A stretch of 64,000 nt of DNA, from positions 101,005,741-101,069,740 of the forward strand of contig CM041465.1 in assembly GCA_023213395.1 (NCBI GenBank), given 5' to 3'. The notes under the pieces are model-generated. The model did not search any database. It was given only the letters and a program-made list of their open reading frames with translations, and was not told the DNA's origin. The translations under genes and the position numbers were made by a program. Below, in pieces: positions 1 through 10,200 of this stretch. Within the stretch, counting starts at the first letter, position 1. Each line of letters opens with the position of its first letter. This DNA is from Cycas panzhihuaensis (Eukaryota; Cycadophyta).

Positions 1-1086
1 GGTGTCACCCAAAGTCATGAACCTGTTATTTCTTTTGATCCTAAGGACCTTCCCCCTGCATGTGAAAGGGAACATTAGTGGAACTTCCCATTCACCATTA
101 CCATTGATACACTCGACTATACCTTGCGAAGGACTGTTGTCGATAATGGTTCTTCCGTGAATACCACGCCCTTGCATGTTATGCAAGAGCTTGGTATTTC
201 CACCTTAGAACCTATTCCATGGCGATGCCAAGGCTATGATGGTAGTGAAAAGACCCCATTGGGATCTGTCGCGATCTCGCTCACTCTCGAGGGTAAGACT
301 ATCCTAGCTAACATTATAGTCCTCGACCCCGACGTCGACTACAACCTTTTCTTAGGTCGACCATAGTTTGACCAGATGGGAGCTGTGTGTTTAACCCTAT
401 GGGGGCAACTTAAATTCATCCATGATGGACGAATGAGGGTTATTTCCTGTGAATGCCCACCTGCCAAACAAACTAGTCCTGTCAATCAGGCGAGCCAAGG
501 CCCTTCTACTCATGCCTCGACTTGCTCCATTAGTATACCCAATCCATCCTATACCGAAGAAGATCCTGCATCTTCTTCTTCTAGTCTCACGCACTTCGCT
601 CCTATTAGTGTTGGGAGCTATGGGTACCTCACCTCATTTAGTGATGACGAATCTCACGACAAGGATGAGGATTATCTTCACCCCATTTCTTTCCTTCGCA
701 CTAATAGGTTGCGCCCATCCCATTCTAGATCCCCATCTAGAACCTCTCTCATTGGTGAGACTAGCCACTCTTCTATATCACATGTCATCGCTAATATTGA
801 CTCATCCACGATTGGTTCTTCCTCTTCATCACCCCCTGCAGGTGATGGCTTCGAGGAACTCCCTTTCACTCCTTCCGAGGAGCCCCTTCGAGTCTCTCTC
901 CTAGAGTCTCCTGAGGAAGATGGGCAACCTGACGACTATCATGGTCCCGTTGCTCCTACTTCCTCTAGCACTTCATCTATTCAGAGTAAGGTCATCCATG
1001 AGGTGGATTATTTCAAAGATGATATGGCCTTGCTTGATTACTTAGTGGGCTCTGCACCTAACCTAGTAGAGATTCCCTCCTTATGA
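1..1086 (+). pseudogene. Tat-A: Ty3/gypsy protease and linker, broken
   Basis: Frame 1 reads from the window edge to base 1086 with stops at 76-78 and 364-366. It holds a retroviral-type aspartic protease: the active-site motif VDNGSSVN lies at about 139-162 and the closing LGRP-FDQMGAV block at 350-390, where TAG has replaced the expected TGG (Trp). After the protease comes a Ser/Pro-rich, acidic linker of about 200 residues (471-1067) with no recognisable domain. In an intact element this protease would mature the gag-pol polyprotein. The motif spacing matches the Tat/Ogre/Retand branch of Ty3/gypsy rather than chromoviruses; that placement is from memory of the family. Reverse transcriptase, RNase H and the integrase core are missing because the frame jumps to the integrase C-terminus near base 1068. 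Gag must lie left of the window or be deleted. Confidence 0.8.
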
Positions 1087-1437
1087 GTTTCCCTTTGAGG
1101 TCTCATCGATAAAGAGTCGATTCATTGGGCTCACCTCCTAGACCTCGAAGCTTTGGATGAGAGATATTTAGCCACCTACTAGGCTAACTTGGCATCCAAA
1201 GCTCTCTCATAAAGGACCTATGATAAACATCTTCATTCCCATCTTTTCTTTCCCAGGGACCATGTCCTCAAATTAGAGTACCTTCATGACTGTTTGACCA
1301 AATTTAAACCCAGATGGGTTGGTCCATTCGTCATTATCGAGAGCCTTGGTAATGGTGCTTACAGGATCGCCACCCTGGAGGGTCTTAAATTTGAGAAATC
1401 CCTTAATGGGAAATTCCTTAAGAAATTCTACTCGTGA
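1068..1437 (+). pseudogene. Tat-A: integrase C-terminal end, broken
   Basis: From about EIPSL at 1072 the translation follows, residue by residue, the integrase tail of Tat-B (9,110-9,484): DLEALDER, YDKHL, DHVLKLEYLHD, KFKPRWVGPF, NGKFLKKFYS, then TGA. Several in-frame stops (1084-1086, 1099-1101, 1180-1182, 1210-1212) kill it. In a live element this tail follows the catalytic core and helps bind DNA. It joins directly to the protease linker, so the whole RT-RNase H-integrase core is deleted here. Confidence 0.75.
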
Positions 1438-2041
1438 CATCACCGTCACCCCACCCTTACTCTGAAATGAGCCTAAACTACCATCTTAAGTTCGTTCACA
1501 TTCCTCCTAGCCACGGGTGGAATGGCGACTTAGGATAGCCTCTTTTATTTCCTTCTGGTTCCTCCCATGGAACTCTTGTTCCTATTTTTCCTTGGGACCT
1601 TGTCCTCCTATTTAGGCATTCCCTAGTTAGGATAATGCTCTAGAGTATCGTTACTCCCCCTCTCACTCGGTATTTCCTTTGCATATCCTACTATGCTCCT
1701 CCGTGGACATGTGTTGCCCTATTTCCTAACCCCACATATGTCTATCACCTCTACTCATGGTGGTCGTGTGTGCTCTTATTAAGTATATAGCCGCGCATGG
1801 AAGGAAATATGTGCATACATAACAAAACATACATAACAAAGCATACATATCAAAATAGGGTACCAATTACCCCGTCTATATATATACATCAAAATCATGT
1901 GTCATGTTATATATATAGCATGGTACATCCTCTGTGGGAAGCTAGTGTCCTTGTAGGGGGGTACAATCATATGTCTCTATATATGTGACCCCCTGGAGGC
2001 CCGTGCTTTCCCCTGTCAAAATCAAATGCATGTATCCTATC
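1438..2041. other. Tat-A: spacer between integrase and antisense ORF
   Basis: Non-coding stretch. It matches 9,485-10,200 of Tat-B (shared phrase at 1461-1482 and 9,509-9,530, and the block ending with the microsatellite-like TATATA tracts near 1880 and 10,080), so it is a conserved part of the element and not flanking DNA. No gene seen. Confidence 0.6.
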
Positions 2042-3935
2042 CTACTGTTGCCCTACTCTTGGGGCACCATCTCCTGGTCGGTGTGATCCCTCTCTTGGGG
2101 ACCACATCCCTCTGAGGCTCCTCCACAGGTCTTGAGCTCCCACCGCCTCGCTCCCCTCATCACGTGGCCTCCTCGATGTCATCGCCGCTGTGTAGGTATG
2201 TGTCTTACTCCAGCTCAACCTTGATGTCACCTGATCCACTAGCTGATTATATCAAGCCTAGATACGATCTCTCTCACCCTCCATCCCTCGGAGATGCTCC
2301 TCTTGGATTGCCATCTAAATCCTGCTCCCTGCCTCTCCACCTACTCCTCCTTGAGCCTCCAGAGTCTATATGTGACTCCGCAGTGTATCTTGCTTGCTCC
2401 GAGTCTCATCTAGCTCTCACTGTAGCTGTCCCTCAAATGCTATTGGGACTCTGTAGCCCATATATCCCTCACCCTTGCTAATGGGGTAAATGCTGCCATG
2501 AGGGCACTGGCTGATCTAGGTGCATCCTCAACCTAGATGGGTGGCTGTCCCTCTGTATACACTTAAGGGAATATCTCCCTCACCATAGCCTCCACCAATT
2601 GCTGAATCTCTACGGTACGTGTGAGCTAGCATGCCACGTATCAGTACATACCTATGGATATCAAATCAGACCAAAATCAAACTATATGTGCATCACAATC
2701 AAATGACGATAGGAAATAGCTATGTCTCACCTGGTGTGGTGGCCAGCTCCTCGACTTGGGTGACTGCCTCCTCCTTTGGCACTCTGCTAGCTGCCGGTAC
2801 CTCCTCCTCTGGTACCTCTTCTACTAGGGCCTCTCTCCTCTCTGGAACAGGCTCTACTGTCACCTCCCTAGATCTCCTCACAATCCATAGCCTGTGAGCC
2901 CATGTCACTGGCCTCCTGCTCTCCTCTGCAGCTCTTGATGGGCTTGCCTCTCCGCCGGCAGTCCCGGATGGCCTCGCACGCCACTGTTGTCACAGCGGAC
3001 ACCTCTCCTGCAACTTGTGATGGGCTAGCCCCATCTCCTTCGTCTCTGCCCTCATCGTCTCCTTGGAGCAACCTTGCTCCACCTGCCTCATCATCGTTGT
3101 CCCACCTCACTACCCTGTATGGATCTACTATATAGTCTGTCATAGTGAGGAGGTCTAGTGATGTAGCCTCCACTAAGTGTCAGACATGGGCCTGGTCCTC
3201 TATCTCTCTCAGTCTAATCTGCCATCTGTGGACCATCGAGGCCCACTCTGTAATAGGGTGTGGTCCCCCCGCTGGTACCACTGCCCTAAAATGATAAAAA
3301 AACCAACATTGTAATAATGTGATGTATGATAATCCTCTCTTGCCTGCTACCCTGATGGCATCTAGCTGTGCAACGAGGTTCACCACTATCAGGGTAGCCT
3401 AGTCCATCCTCTCACTGGCCTCACAATGATGCACTGCATCCATCCATCCCTCAGGGATGTCCCTATAGTTCTGTTTCTGGGAAACCTAGAACAGAATGCA
3501 CAAAGTAATCAATTTCCTTACTTGAGGAATCCCTAACTTGACCATAGCCTGGAAAGGAACCCCTCGCATCTCCCATCTGTTTGCCCCAGTAAAGAATGTC
3601 ACTGCCTCCATCATTGCTAGGCAGCACTCCCAGTACTATTGGCCTCCCAGTCACCGGCACTCCCAGTATCCATCTACTATCTCCTGGTGTCACTGTCACA
3701 TCTTCCACCTAGGGTAGGTGGAAAACGTACCTCCTCTGATCCTAGTGTGACATGATGTCTATCAATAGCCTCTGGTCTGACATATACTGAGGCATCCTCA
3801 TGACCTTCAGCAGGCCACATCTCCATAGGACTCCCTTATCCTCTCGAGTCATCATCTCTATGAAACTTAACATAGCCATCCTTATGTTTTCATGGTTGTC
3901 TACCGCAATCACAGCCTGTAAACACCACAAAAACT
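2042..3935 (-). pseudogene. Tat-A: antisense ORF with plant mobile domain (PMD)
   Basis: On the strand opposite to gag-pol, a broken multi-part frame runs from about 3935 down to about 2042. Its N-terminal part (3930-3463) reads VDNHEN, SFIEMMTRED, LLIDIMSH, VFHLP, then DVTVTPGDSRWILGVPVTG, the hallmark of the plant mobile domain (PMD, related to MULE/MAIL1-type domestic proteins). The C-terminal part (3173-2720) is acidic and low in complexity. A likely splice acceptor (pyrimidine tract then TTTACAG) stands just before the first conserved block at about 3916. The frame is cut by several stops and at least one shift. Extra antisense ORFs with a DNA-transposon-associated domain are known in plant Tat elements; what the protein does for the element is not known. 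The same ORF recurs in Tat-B and Tat-C. Confidence 0.7.
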
Positions 3936-4044
3936 AGTCAGAACCTAGCTTACACTCATCTCTCAGCCTCTAGGCTATCTCTCAGTTCCATTTGATCAAG
4001 ATTTTAGCCCCCCTGGGCCCCTATCCTCTTTTTTCTATAGTGTT

Positions 4045-4190
4045 GCCTTCACACCAGGCCAAACTTCGCGGTACCATGGAGTTTAGCTTGAGTCCCACAG
4101 TGGTCAGGGCCCCACAGCAAAGATCATGGCACCGTGATCTTTGCCACGGTGTGAATGGCACGCCCCCTAAAACGAGGAGTTTTCTACCTG
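4045..4190. repeat. Dyad-symmetric repeat cluster, Tat-A
   Basis: Several imperfect palindromes built from one theme (CACCGTGA, AAACTTCGCGG, TTTGCCACGGTG). The clearest is the 24-bp dyad at 4,119-4,142 (AAAGATCA, GG, ACC, TGATCTTT). Similar clusters stand at the same place in Tat-B (12,357-12,500) and Tat-C (44,790-45,020) and in the LTRs (6,410-6,465; 14,650-14,720). Confidence 0.65.
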
Positions 4191-4583
4191 AAAAAGACAC
4201 AAAAATTCTTCTGGGCAGGCCCCAATGGGGCTCGCCAGGACCAGAGCTGCCTAATGCCCCAGTCCCGCCTCTTTCTAGGTCTGATTCAGACTCCGAGAGG
4301 TCGTTCTTCGCCTATATAGGGCCTAAAAATCTACATGAAACACACAAAAAGCAACGAAATTAAAATCATGAAATGGGTTAGGTTTTATAGGATCCACTCA
4401 CTGGATCTAGCCTAGCCATCGTCATCTCACCCCTACGGTCTCAATGGTTGTCTCCTCGCTCTGATCCAATGGTCTGATCTCCCTGTGCGTGCCTCTGAAG
4501 TTGGGTAGAACACCGCTGCGTAAAGAAATGACTCTAGATTCTCTCGAGAGCCTGTGAAAATGAATCCATTTTCCATCAAGTTT

Positions 4584-4594
4584 CCTTATATAGG
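4584..4594 (-). promoter_or_regulatory. Conserved antisense TATA box, Tat-A
   Basis: Minus strand reads CCTATATAAGG. The same box with matching flanks (GCCCATCGG upstream, GGAAA downstream) occurs in Tat-B at 12,905-12,915, although the surrounding element has diverged strongly. It points toward the antisense ORF, about 650 bases away. A second TATA-like site on the same strand is at 4,311-4,320. The promoter role is inferred. Confidence 0.45.
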
Positions 4595-5118
4595 CGGGGG
4601 CCCCGATGGGCACTGTCTCCATTTTAGCTCTCGTGACAGCCCTCTAGACCATCTCGTACCCCTGATCACCTTTACCTTCTGACCTTATCTCCTGTTGTGC
4701 TCCCATAGCCTTCGTTTTGCTCTTTCTTGAGGATGCATTTATGGCACCCTACCAATACATTTTTTCGTAGGGCCCTTTCATCTTATTTTGTGTGCCACCC
4801 CCGTGCATACCCGAGTTTATACTCGTTTGGCTCATTTTGCCATCCTTGACCCGTTTCTACAGCTCTTTCCTGCCCTTAGGGCTTCCAGAGGGAATACTCC
4901 CCTTGTTTGGGGGTATGTTTTGCTTTCTGAAGCAACCTTTGGTACCCCAGGGTGCCCTTTTTTCTGCCTACTCTCAGGTAGTGGTCAGATAGCCTGCTCT
5001 TGTCCTTGGGTAGCCTCATTGCTAGGTCCTCCTACCCTCCACAGCCATTTATTACTTGCCTTTCGAGCCTCTTTTCGCTTCATTATTGCTTATTATTACT
5101 AGGACCTTTTCTGTCGCC

Positions 5119-5540
5119 CATGTCTCTCTACATTTTTACCGACGGCAAAAGTCGTGGTAACCTTGGACCTTCTATTGCTACATGGATTCTTCGTAGCTCC
5201 TCCAGACATGACATCCTATGCTTTGGGTCTTCCTCCCGAAGGCTACCAATAATGAAGCTAAGTACATGGATATTATTGAGGCTCTTACTGATGCTCTCTG
5301 TTTCCATCATGGATCGATCATTCTTTTTTGTGACTCCCAGGTTGTGGTGTCCCATCTCACCTAGGTTTACTAGGTGTGATGCCCTCACCTGAGAGCCCTT
5401 GCTTTGACCACCAGATCTCTCGTGGCTTGTTTTCAGTTTGTCAACATTCGACACATTCCTCGGGCCCTCAATGCTGAGGTAGATATTCTCATTCACCTCA
5501 TCCTTGAGCGTCACCTCCCTCTTCTTACTAACCGTCCCTG
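5119..5540 (+). pseudogene. Tat-A: second (archaeal-type) RNase H, broken
   Basis: The start reads YIFTDGKSRGNLGPS, with the first catalytic Asp in FTDG. After a frame shift near 5,236 it continues as EATNNEAKYMDIIEAL (catalytic Glu) and ILFCDSQVVVSHLT (catalytic Asp), then RHIPRALNAEVD. This is the archaeal-type RNase H that Tat elements carry in addition to the usual one; it would degrade RNA in RNA-DNA hybrids during reverse transcription. In the best-known Tat elements it sits between RT-RNase H and integrase, but here it lies downstream of integrase and of the antisense ORF. Stops at 5,362 and beyond, plus the shift, make it a pseudogene. Confidence 0.75.
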
Positions 5541-5950
5541 AGACTTGTCTAGTTGCTCTATCACTTGAGTCTTAGGCCATCATATGCATCATCTTACAAT
5601 CTGTTTGCACCTCTGAAAGCTAGTCGCTAATGAGGTTAAACTACAGTGACTACTAGTTGGTTCACTTATTTCTTCTACTTGATCGTGTACATCTCTTATA
5701 TCTTTTTGTGACGGAGGGTAGCCCCCTCACCCTTCTCATCTTCCAGTCGACTCTCAGGTGGCGCATAGGCAACCCTTATATGGCTTCCACCCCTGTCCTC
5801 ATATCTACGCGTTCCGCCATGACACTCACCGGTGCCCTTGACTCCTGTTATGATCATGATTTATATATATACATACACATGTGCTACTGACAGTTGTATT
5901 ACCAGCATTTGCCATCTCACCATGCTTCCGAGTGGCAAGGCTCTACTTCC
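5541..5950. other. Tat-A: 3' untranslated region
   Basis: No gene seen. The stretch aligns with 13,621-14,107 of Tat-B and ends at the polypurine tract. Confidence 0.5.
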
Positions 5951-5960
5951 AAGGGGGTAG
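5951..5960 (+). other. Polypurine tract, Tat-A
   Basis: AAGGGGGTAG immediately before the LTR start; Tat-B has AAGGGGGCAG at 14,109-14,118 and Tat-C a similar AAGGGGATAA at about 51,738-51,747. It primes plus-strand DNA synthesis in LTR elements. Confidence 0.65.
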
Positions 5961-8694
5961 TATTTCCCAGCTTCTGGGAATGGATACGGAGAGGTCGACT
6001 CAGGTAAGTGCAGGTATGTTTCTCACCTTACTTTCGGTTATTATGAGGAGTATTTACTTGCATGATACATGTTTTTTCGTAGATGGTTTGCACCATCTAC
6101 ACCTCTTTAGCCTATGACGACTATAGCAGGGGCACACTCCTAGCAAGTGTGGCACCCCGGTGACCGCGTCACTTCCTGCAATCTTCCCTACTCCCCTTAA
6201 GGCTTACTCGATTCATGTGATGATTACTCATATGTTGATTTATCGCCATTTGGTCTCCTTGTTGTGTCCTTGAGTCCCATGATTCCCTTTCTTATGGCTT
6301 TTAGTCTGTTGTTTGCCTCTGGGTAAGTGGGCCTGCCCCCCTGCTGGCCTCCTAGTACACTGGCCCGTAGCCCTGGCTGGCTATTTAGGCCAGTTTGGTC
6401 TTCTGGTCCTGCACCGTGACAAATTTTGTGGTATCGCGAAGTTTACTGCAGTGTGACTGTTATGTTTTATTTTTTAAAACTGCCATGGCAATTCTCATAT
6501 TTATTATAAAATTGCCATATGTCCTTCAACCCACCTCAGCGCCAGCTAATCCCTAATCACTCGATTAGGGTTGGGGCTAAGTATTTAAGCTCTTCTTAAC
6601 TCATTTTTTGGATCTTTTGGCTCTCTTTGGAAGGAATGCAAAGGAAAAATGCCCTACTCTCTACTCTACTCTACTCTTCTGCTCTGCTGTATTTCCAAGA
6701 CCTGCAACTACTCCTCTACATCCAACTCTCTTTAGGCTTCACTGTGACACCCTCACAGCTCATTGCACACCCCAGAGAGGAGCTCCTTGAGGAGTTTTCA
6801 GGGTCTCTTTGCCCAGGTAGTTATCGAGCGGTCCCAGAAGTAGGATTTCCCTCAATCACCTCAGTAGGGGCTCCATACCTGCTATATCTCTGCCTCTTCT
6901 CAAGTTTTTCAGCCTCTTTTCAGTAGGATTTTGCAGAGGAAAATGCCTCCCGCTTTCTCTCGAGGTATTTATTGATTTAAATTCATTTCATTACTCAGTT
7001 TATACCCAGATTTGTGTATGTTTGTCACTAGCTTTCTTCTCCTTATTTCAAGAGTTTGTTTCTTGCTTTCTCTTTAATTTTTCTCTGTTGCTTAAGCCTC
7101 TTCTCCTGTGTTCCATGCCCATGACAACAGACAAAGAGGACTCCATAGGATTTGGGATAGAGCTGGGTGGATTCTGTACCACCCTTGCACTCCCTAAGAG
7201 GCTTCCGCCCTCCAAACCCTCCTCTTTGCCCTCGTGTTGTCCCTGGAGTGGGTAAAGGATTAGAGGATCGTTTCTAGCTATTGAAACTAGCATTTGCACC
7301 TATTGCAATGCTGGTCTGTAGGCCCATTTCTCTCATCCAGGCAATGCATAAGCCCCAGAAACTCTTCCTAGCTCAGTCCTTCTCTCAATGGCCTAGTTTG
7401 TTCCCTATAGCACTCGGCCCATTGAGGACTTCCTTGGGCTCTTTTTCACTTTTGCTGCCCCTGTTTATAGCCAACTATACAGCCATACCCTCGCTACCCT
7501 GTGGCTTCTTGAGGGAGGGTAGGGTTGCCTTTTATGGGAGGTGGGTCACTCTGAGGCTCACCTATTTACATACCATCCATCTGGGTATTTTTTACTATAA
7601 TTTATTACTATAACCTTATGATTTATGAGTACTAACATATATGTATAGAGATTTAGTTTTGGCATATATGTATATATATGTTTTTGGTACTCCTTCTTAT
7701 GTTGCTAGCCTCCTTTCTCCGGAAGGGAATCTTTGCGCTTACTTGTAGGTAAAAGTAAGATGCGAGGAACTTCTCCTCCCTTCTTTCTCTCAGTAAGTGC
7801 ATTTATTTGTATTTTATCATAGCATTTTATTTTCTGCTATTGCTTTCCTTTTCATTTTTTGGCACTTTAGTGTCACTTTCTGGGGAAGGTAAGGAAGCCC
7901 CACGCTTCACCCTACCGCGACCCTCCATTGTTGTTTCATGGAACGATTTGGACATCTTGTGGAAGCGTCGCCGCTTCGACCGTGACCTCATCCTGGGTAT
8001 GTGCCCTTGCTTCGTTTCACTCTCTCTCTTTTGAAAAGGTTTGCATAGTAGTAATTAGACAACATAAAAGAAAAATAGAATCAACTCTTTTATCTGCATT
8101 TTATATGTTATATCTCACATACCTTAGGAAAGGGCTCGTAGGAAGTTTATCCCCTCAGCCTTTCCCTTTAGCTTGTAAACCTCGCATATGCTCCTTTAGC
8201 TTATCATATCTGATTTGGTTTACTTGCGCATACCTTAGCACCCTTACTTCTCTTGGTTGCACCCTCAAAGAGGGGAACTTTGGATCGATTGATCATTCCC
8301 ACTCCCTTCCTCTTCCCTCGGTTTCCTTCGCTTAGCCGAATAACCGAGAAGGTCTTAGTCATAGGCTATTCACCTACCTTGCACCCATTTGCTTCCCTCA
8401 GCCTTAGGGAAACCTTTGAGGATCCTCTTCCTCCCCTTGTGGCCACCCAAGGGTGGGAGGACTCTCCTCTAGAATCTATCCAGGCTACCTTTTTGCCTTC
8501 CCTCTTCCTAGTCAAAGTGGAGAACCACCCTTAGGTAGTTGGGTATCATCCGTAGGTCCCGAACTCACACTCCAGTGCATGGGGCGCCCTGCGTGGTACT
8601 CGCCTTGCTTGCAGGTTTCTATCTACACCCCGATACTATCATTGATCATCCTCACTATTCCTATGTAGCTAGGTGGTTATCCTATAGACGCGCA
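5961..8694 (+). repeat. Tat-A 3' LTR (about 2.7 kb), shared with Tat-B
   Basis: Begins TATTTCCCAG after the polypurine tract (Tat-B: TGTTTCCTGG) and ends near ATAGACGCGCA; Tat-B's LTR ends ATAGACACA. U3 has the dyad repeats at 6,410-6,465 and a TATA-like TATTTAAG at 6,582-6,589, followed by a CT-rich leader. Blocks such as GGGGAAGGTAAGGAAGCCCC near 7,883 recur in the Tat-B LTR near 16,123. A possible splice donor (CAGGTAAGT) lies about 40 bases inside. The LTR runs straight into integrase-core sequence, so it also acts as the left LTR of Tat-B, whose 5' internal part is deleted. Many short open frames here are chance frames. Confidence 0.65.
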
Positions 8695-9484
8695 TCCAAC
8701 TGCAACAGAGTATTTTACTAAATGGGCCTAAGAGATCCCTTAGACCACTACTCTTTGTAAGACGATAGCCACTTTTTTCTACCAATATATCATCTGCCAT
8801 TTTGGAGTCCCCGATGTCCTGATCACGAATAATGGAACTCCTTTCTGTAATAAGGAGATAGCCGAGCTCTGTGAGAAATTTAAAATTTCTCATGAAACCT
8901 CCTCTTCCTATTACCCCCAGGTCAATGGCCAAGTCGAATCATTCAACAAAACCCTTATAAGAATTTTAAAGAAAACCATAGCCCAATCTCAAAGAGATTA
9001 GCATTTGTAGCTCCCCTCCACTCTATGGGCATATCACACATCTATCTGTATGGCTACAGGAATAATCCCTTTTTCCATAGTATAGGGAGAAGAGGCAGTT
9101 CTCCCATTGGAGGTGGAGATTCCCTCCTTACGAGTCTCTCTTCGAGGTCTTTTCAATAAGGAGTCTATCCGCCAGGCTTGCCTTTTAGACCTTGAGGCCT
9201 TAGACGAGAGGCACTTGACTGCCTACCAAGTGAATCTCGCTTCTAAGGCTAAGGCACAAAGGACGTATGATAAACACCTTCGTTCTTGCCCTTTACATCT
9301 CAGGGACCACATCCTCAAATTAGAATATCTCCACAACTGCCTATCCAAGTTTAAACCTAAATGGGTTAGCCCCTTTATCGTTCTCGAGAGCCTCAGTAAC
9401 AATGCTTATAGGATCACCACCTTGGAAGTTCATGAGTTTGAGAAGGCCACTAATGGGAAATTACTAAAGAAATTTTATGCATGA
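8695..9484 (+). pseudogene. Tat-B: integrase core and C-terminus, broken
   Basis: Starts abruptly with ATEYFTKWA right after the LTR, then IICHFGVPDVLITNNGTPF (the usual catalytic Asp of TDNGT is Asn here), YYPQVNGQVESFNKTL (catalytic Glu present), and the C-terminal tail 9,107-9,484 with DLEALDERHL, YDKHL, KFKPKWVSPF, NGKLLKKFYA and TGA. Stops at about 8,719, 9,001 and 9,082 break the core. It would insert element DNA into the genome. Everything upstream (primer-binding site, gag, protease, RT, RNase H, zinc finger of integrase) is missing. Confidence 0.8.
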
Positions 9485-10200
9485 CTATTTCTCTCTTTCC
9501 TTGTGCTCTGAAATGAGCCTAAACTACCACCCTAGGCACGTCCCCATCCCTCCTAGTCATAGGTAGGATGGCGGTTTGGGGTGGCCTTCTTGCTTCTCTT
9601 GGGTTCCTCCCATGGAACCCCTTGTCCCCTTTTTTTTGGGGGGCCCCATCCTCCTAATTGGGTGTGTTGTCCTTGTCACTCTTGAGCCTGGAAACACTCC
9701 CTAACTAGGATGGCATGCTCGAGTATCGTTACTCATTTTGCCACTAGCGCTTCCTTTGCATATTTCACTATGCTCCTATGTGGACATGTATAGCCTCCCT
9801 ATCTCCTAGCCCCACAGATGTCTATCACTGATGCCCATGGTGATCAAGTGTGCACTCGCTAATGGTGTGGCCCTTTGTAAAAGGAAGTGTGTGCAACTCA
9901 AACAATCATCTTACATAAACCATGTGATAATCAACTCAAAACATTATGATCTATAGCTCCTTGTACACCCTTATACATATATACACAAACATATACACAA
10001 AAGTAAAAGCAACATAATCCATCATCATGCCTCATCACATGCCATCATATATCAAATAGGGTACCAATGGCCCCGTCTATATACATAAAATCATCATGTG
10101 TCATATCATATAATTGGTATAGTACATCATCTATGGGAAGCCAAAATCTTGCAGGGAGGAGTACAATCATGTGACAACATATGGTGACTCCCTCGAGGTC
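9485..10200. other. Tat-B: spacer after integrase
   Basis: Non-coding, homologous to 1,438-2,041. Contains TATACA-rich simple sequence near 9,970-10,000. No gene seen. Confidence 0.55.

Larger units (their letters stand above)
3936..5118. other. Tat-A: region upstream of antisense ORF
   Basis: Non-coding between the antisense ORF and the second RNase H. It holds a cluster of dyad repeats (4,045-4,190), two TATA-like boxes on the minus strand (4,311-4,320 and 4,584-4,594) and long blocks conserved in Tat-B (12,357-12,990). Short open frames here have no family resemblance. Confidence 0.55.

Noticed and set aside
449-904. 151-codon + frame overlapping the Tat-A linker
   Set aside because: Shadow of frame 1, which carries the protease and colinear linker; no domain in it.
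2164-3135. Plus-strand frames of 77-105 codons
   Set aside because: Mirror of the antisense PMD ORF; Ser/Pro/Leu-rich composition is the complement of the acidic coding strand.
7022-8534. Several overlapping 60-135-codon frames
   Set aside because: CT-rich LTR/leader sequence; none persists in the homologous LTR at 14.1-17.2 kb.
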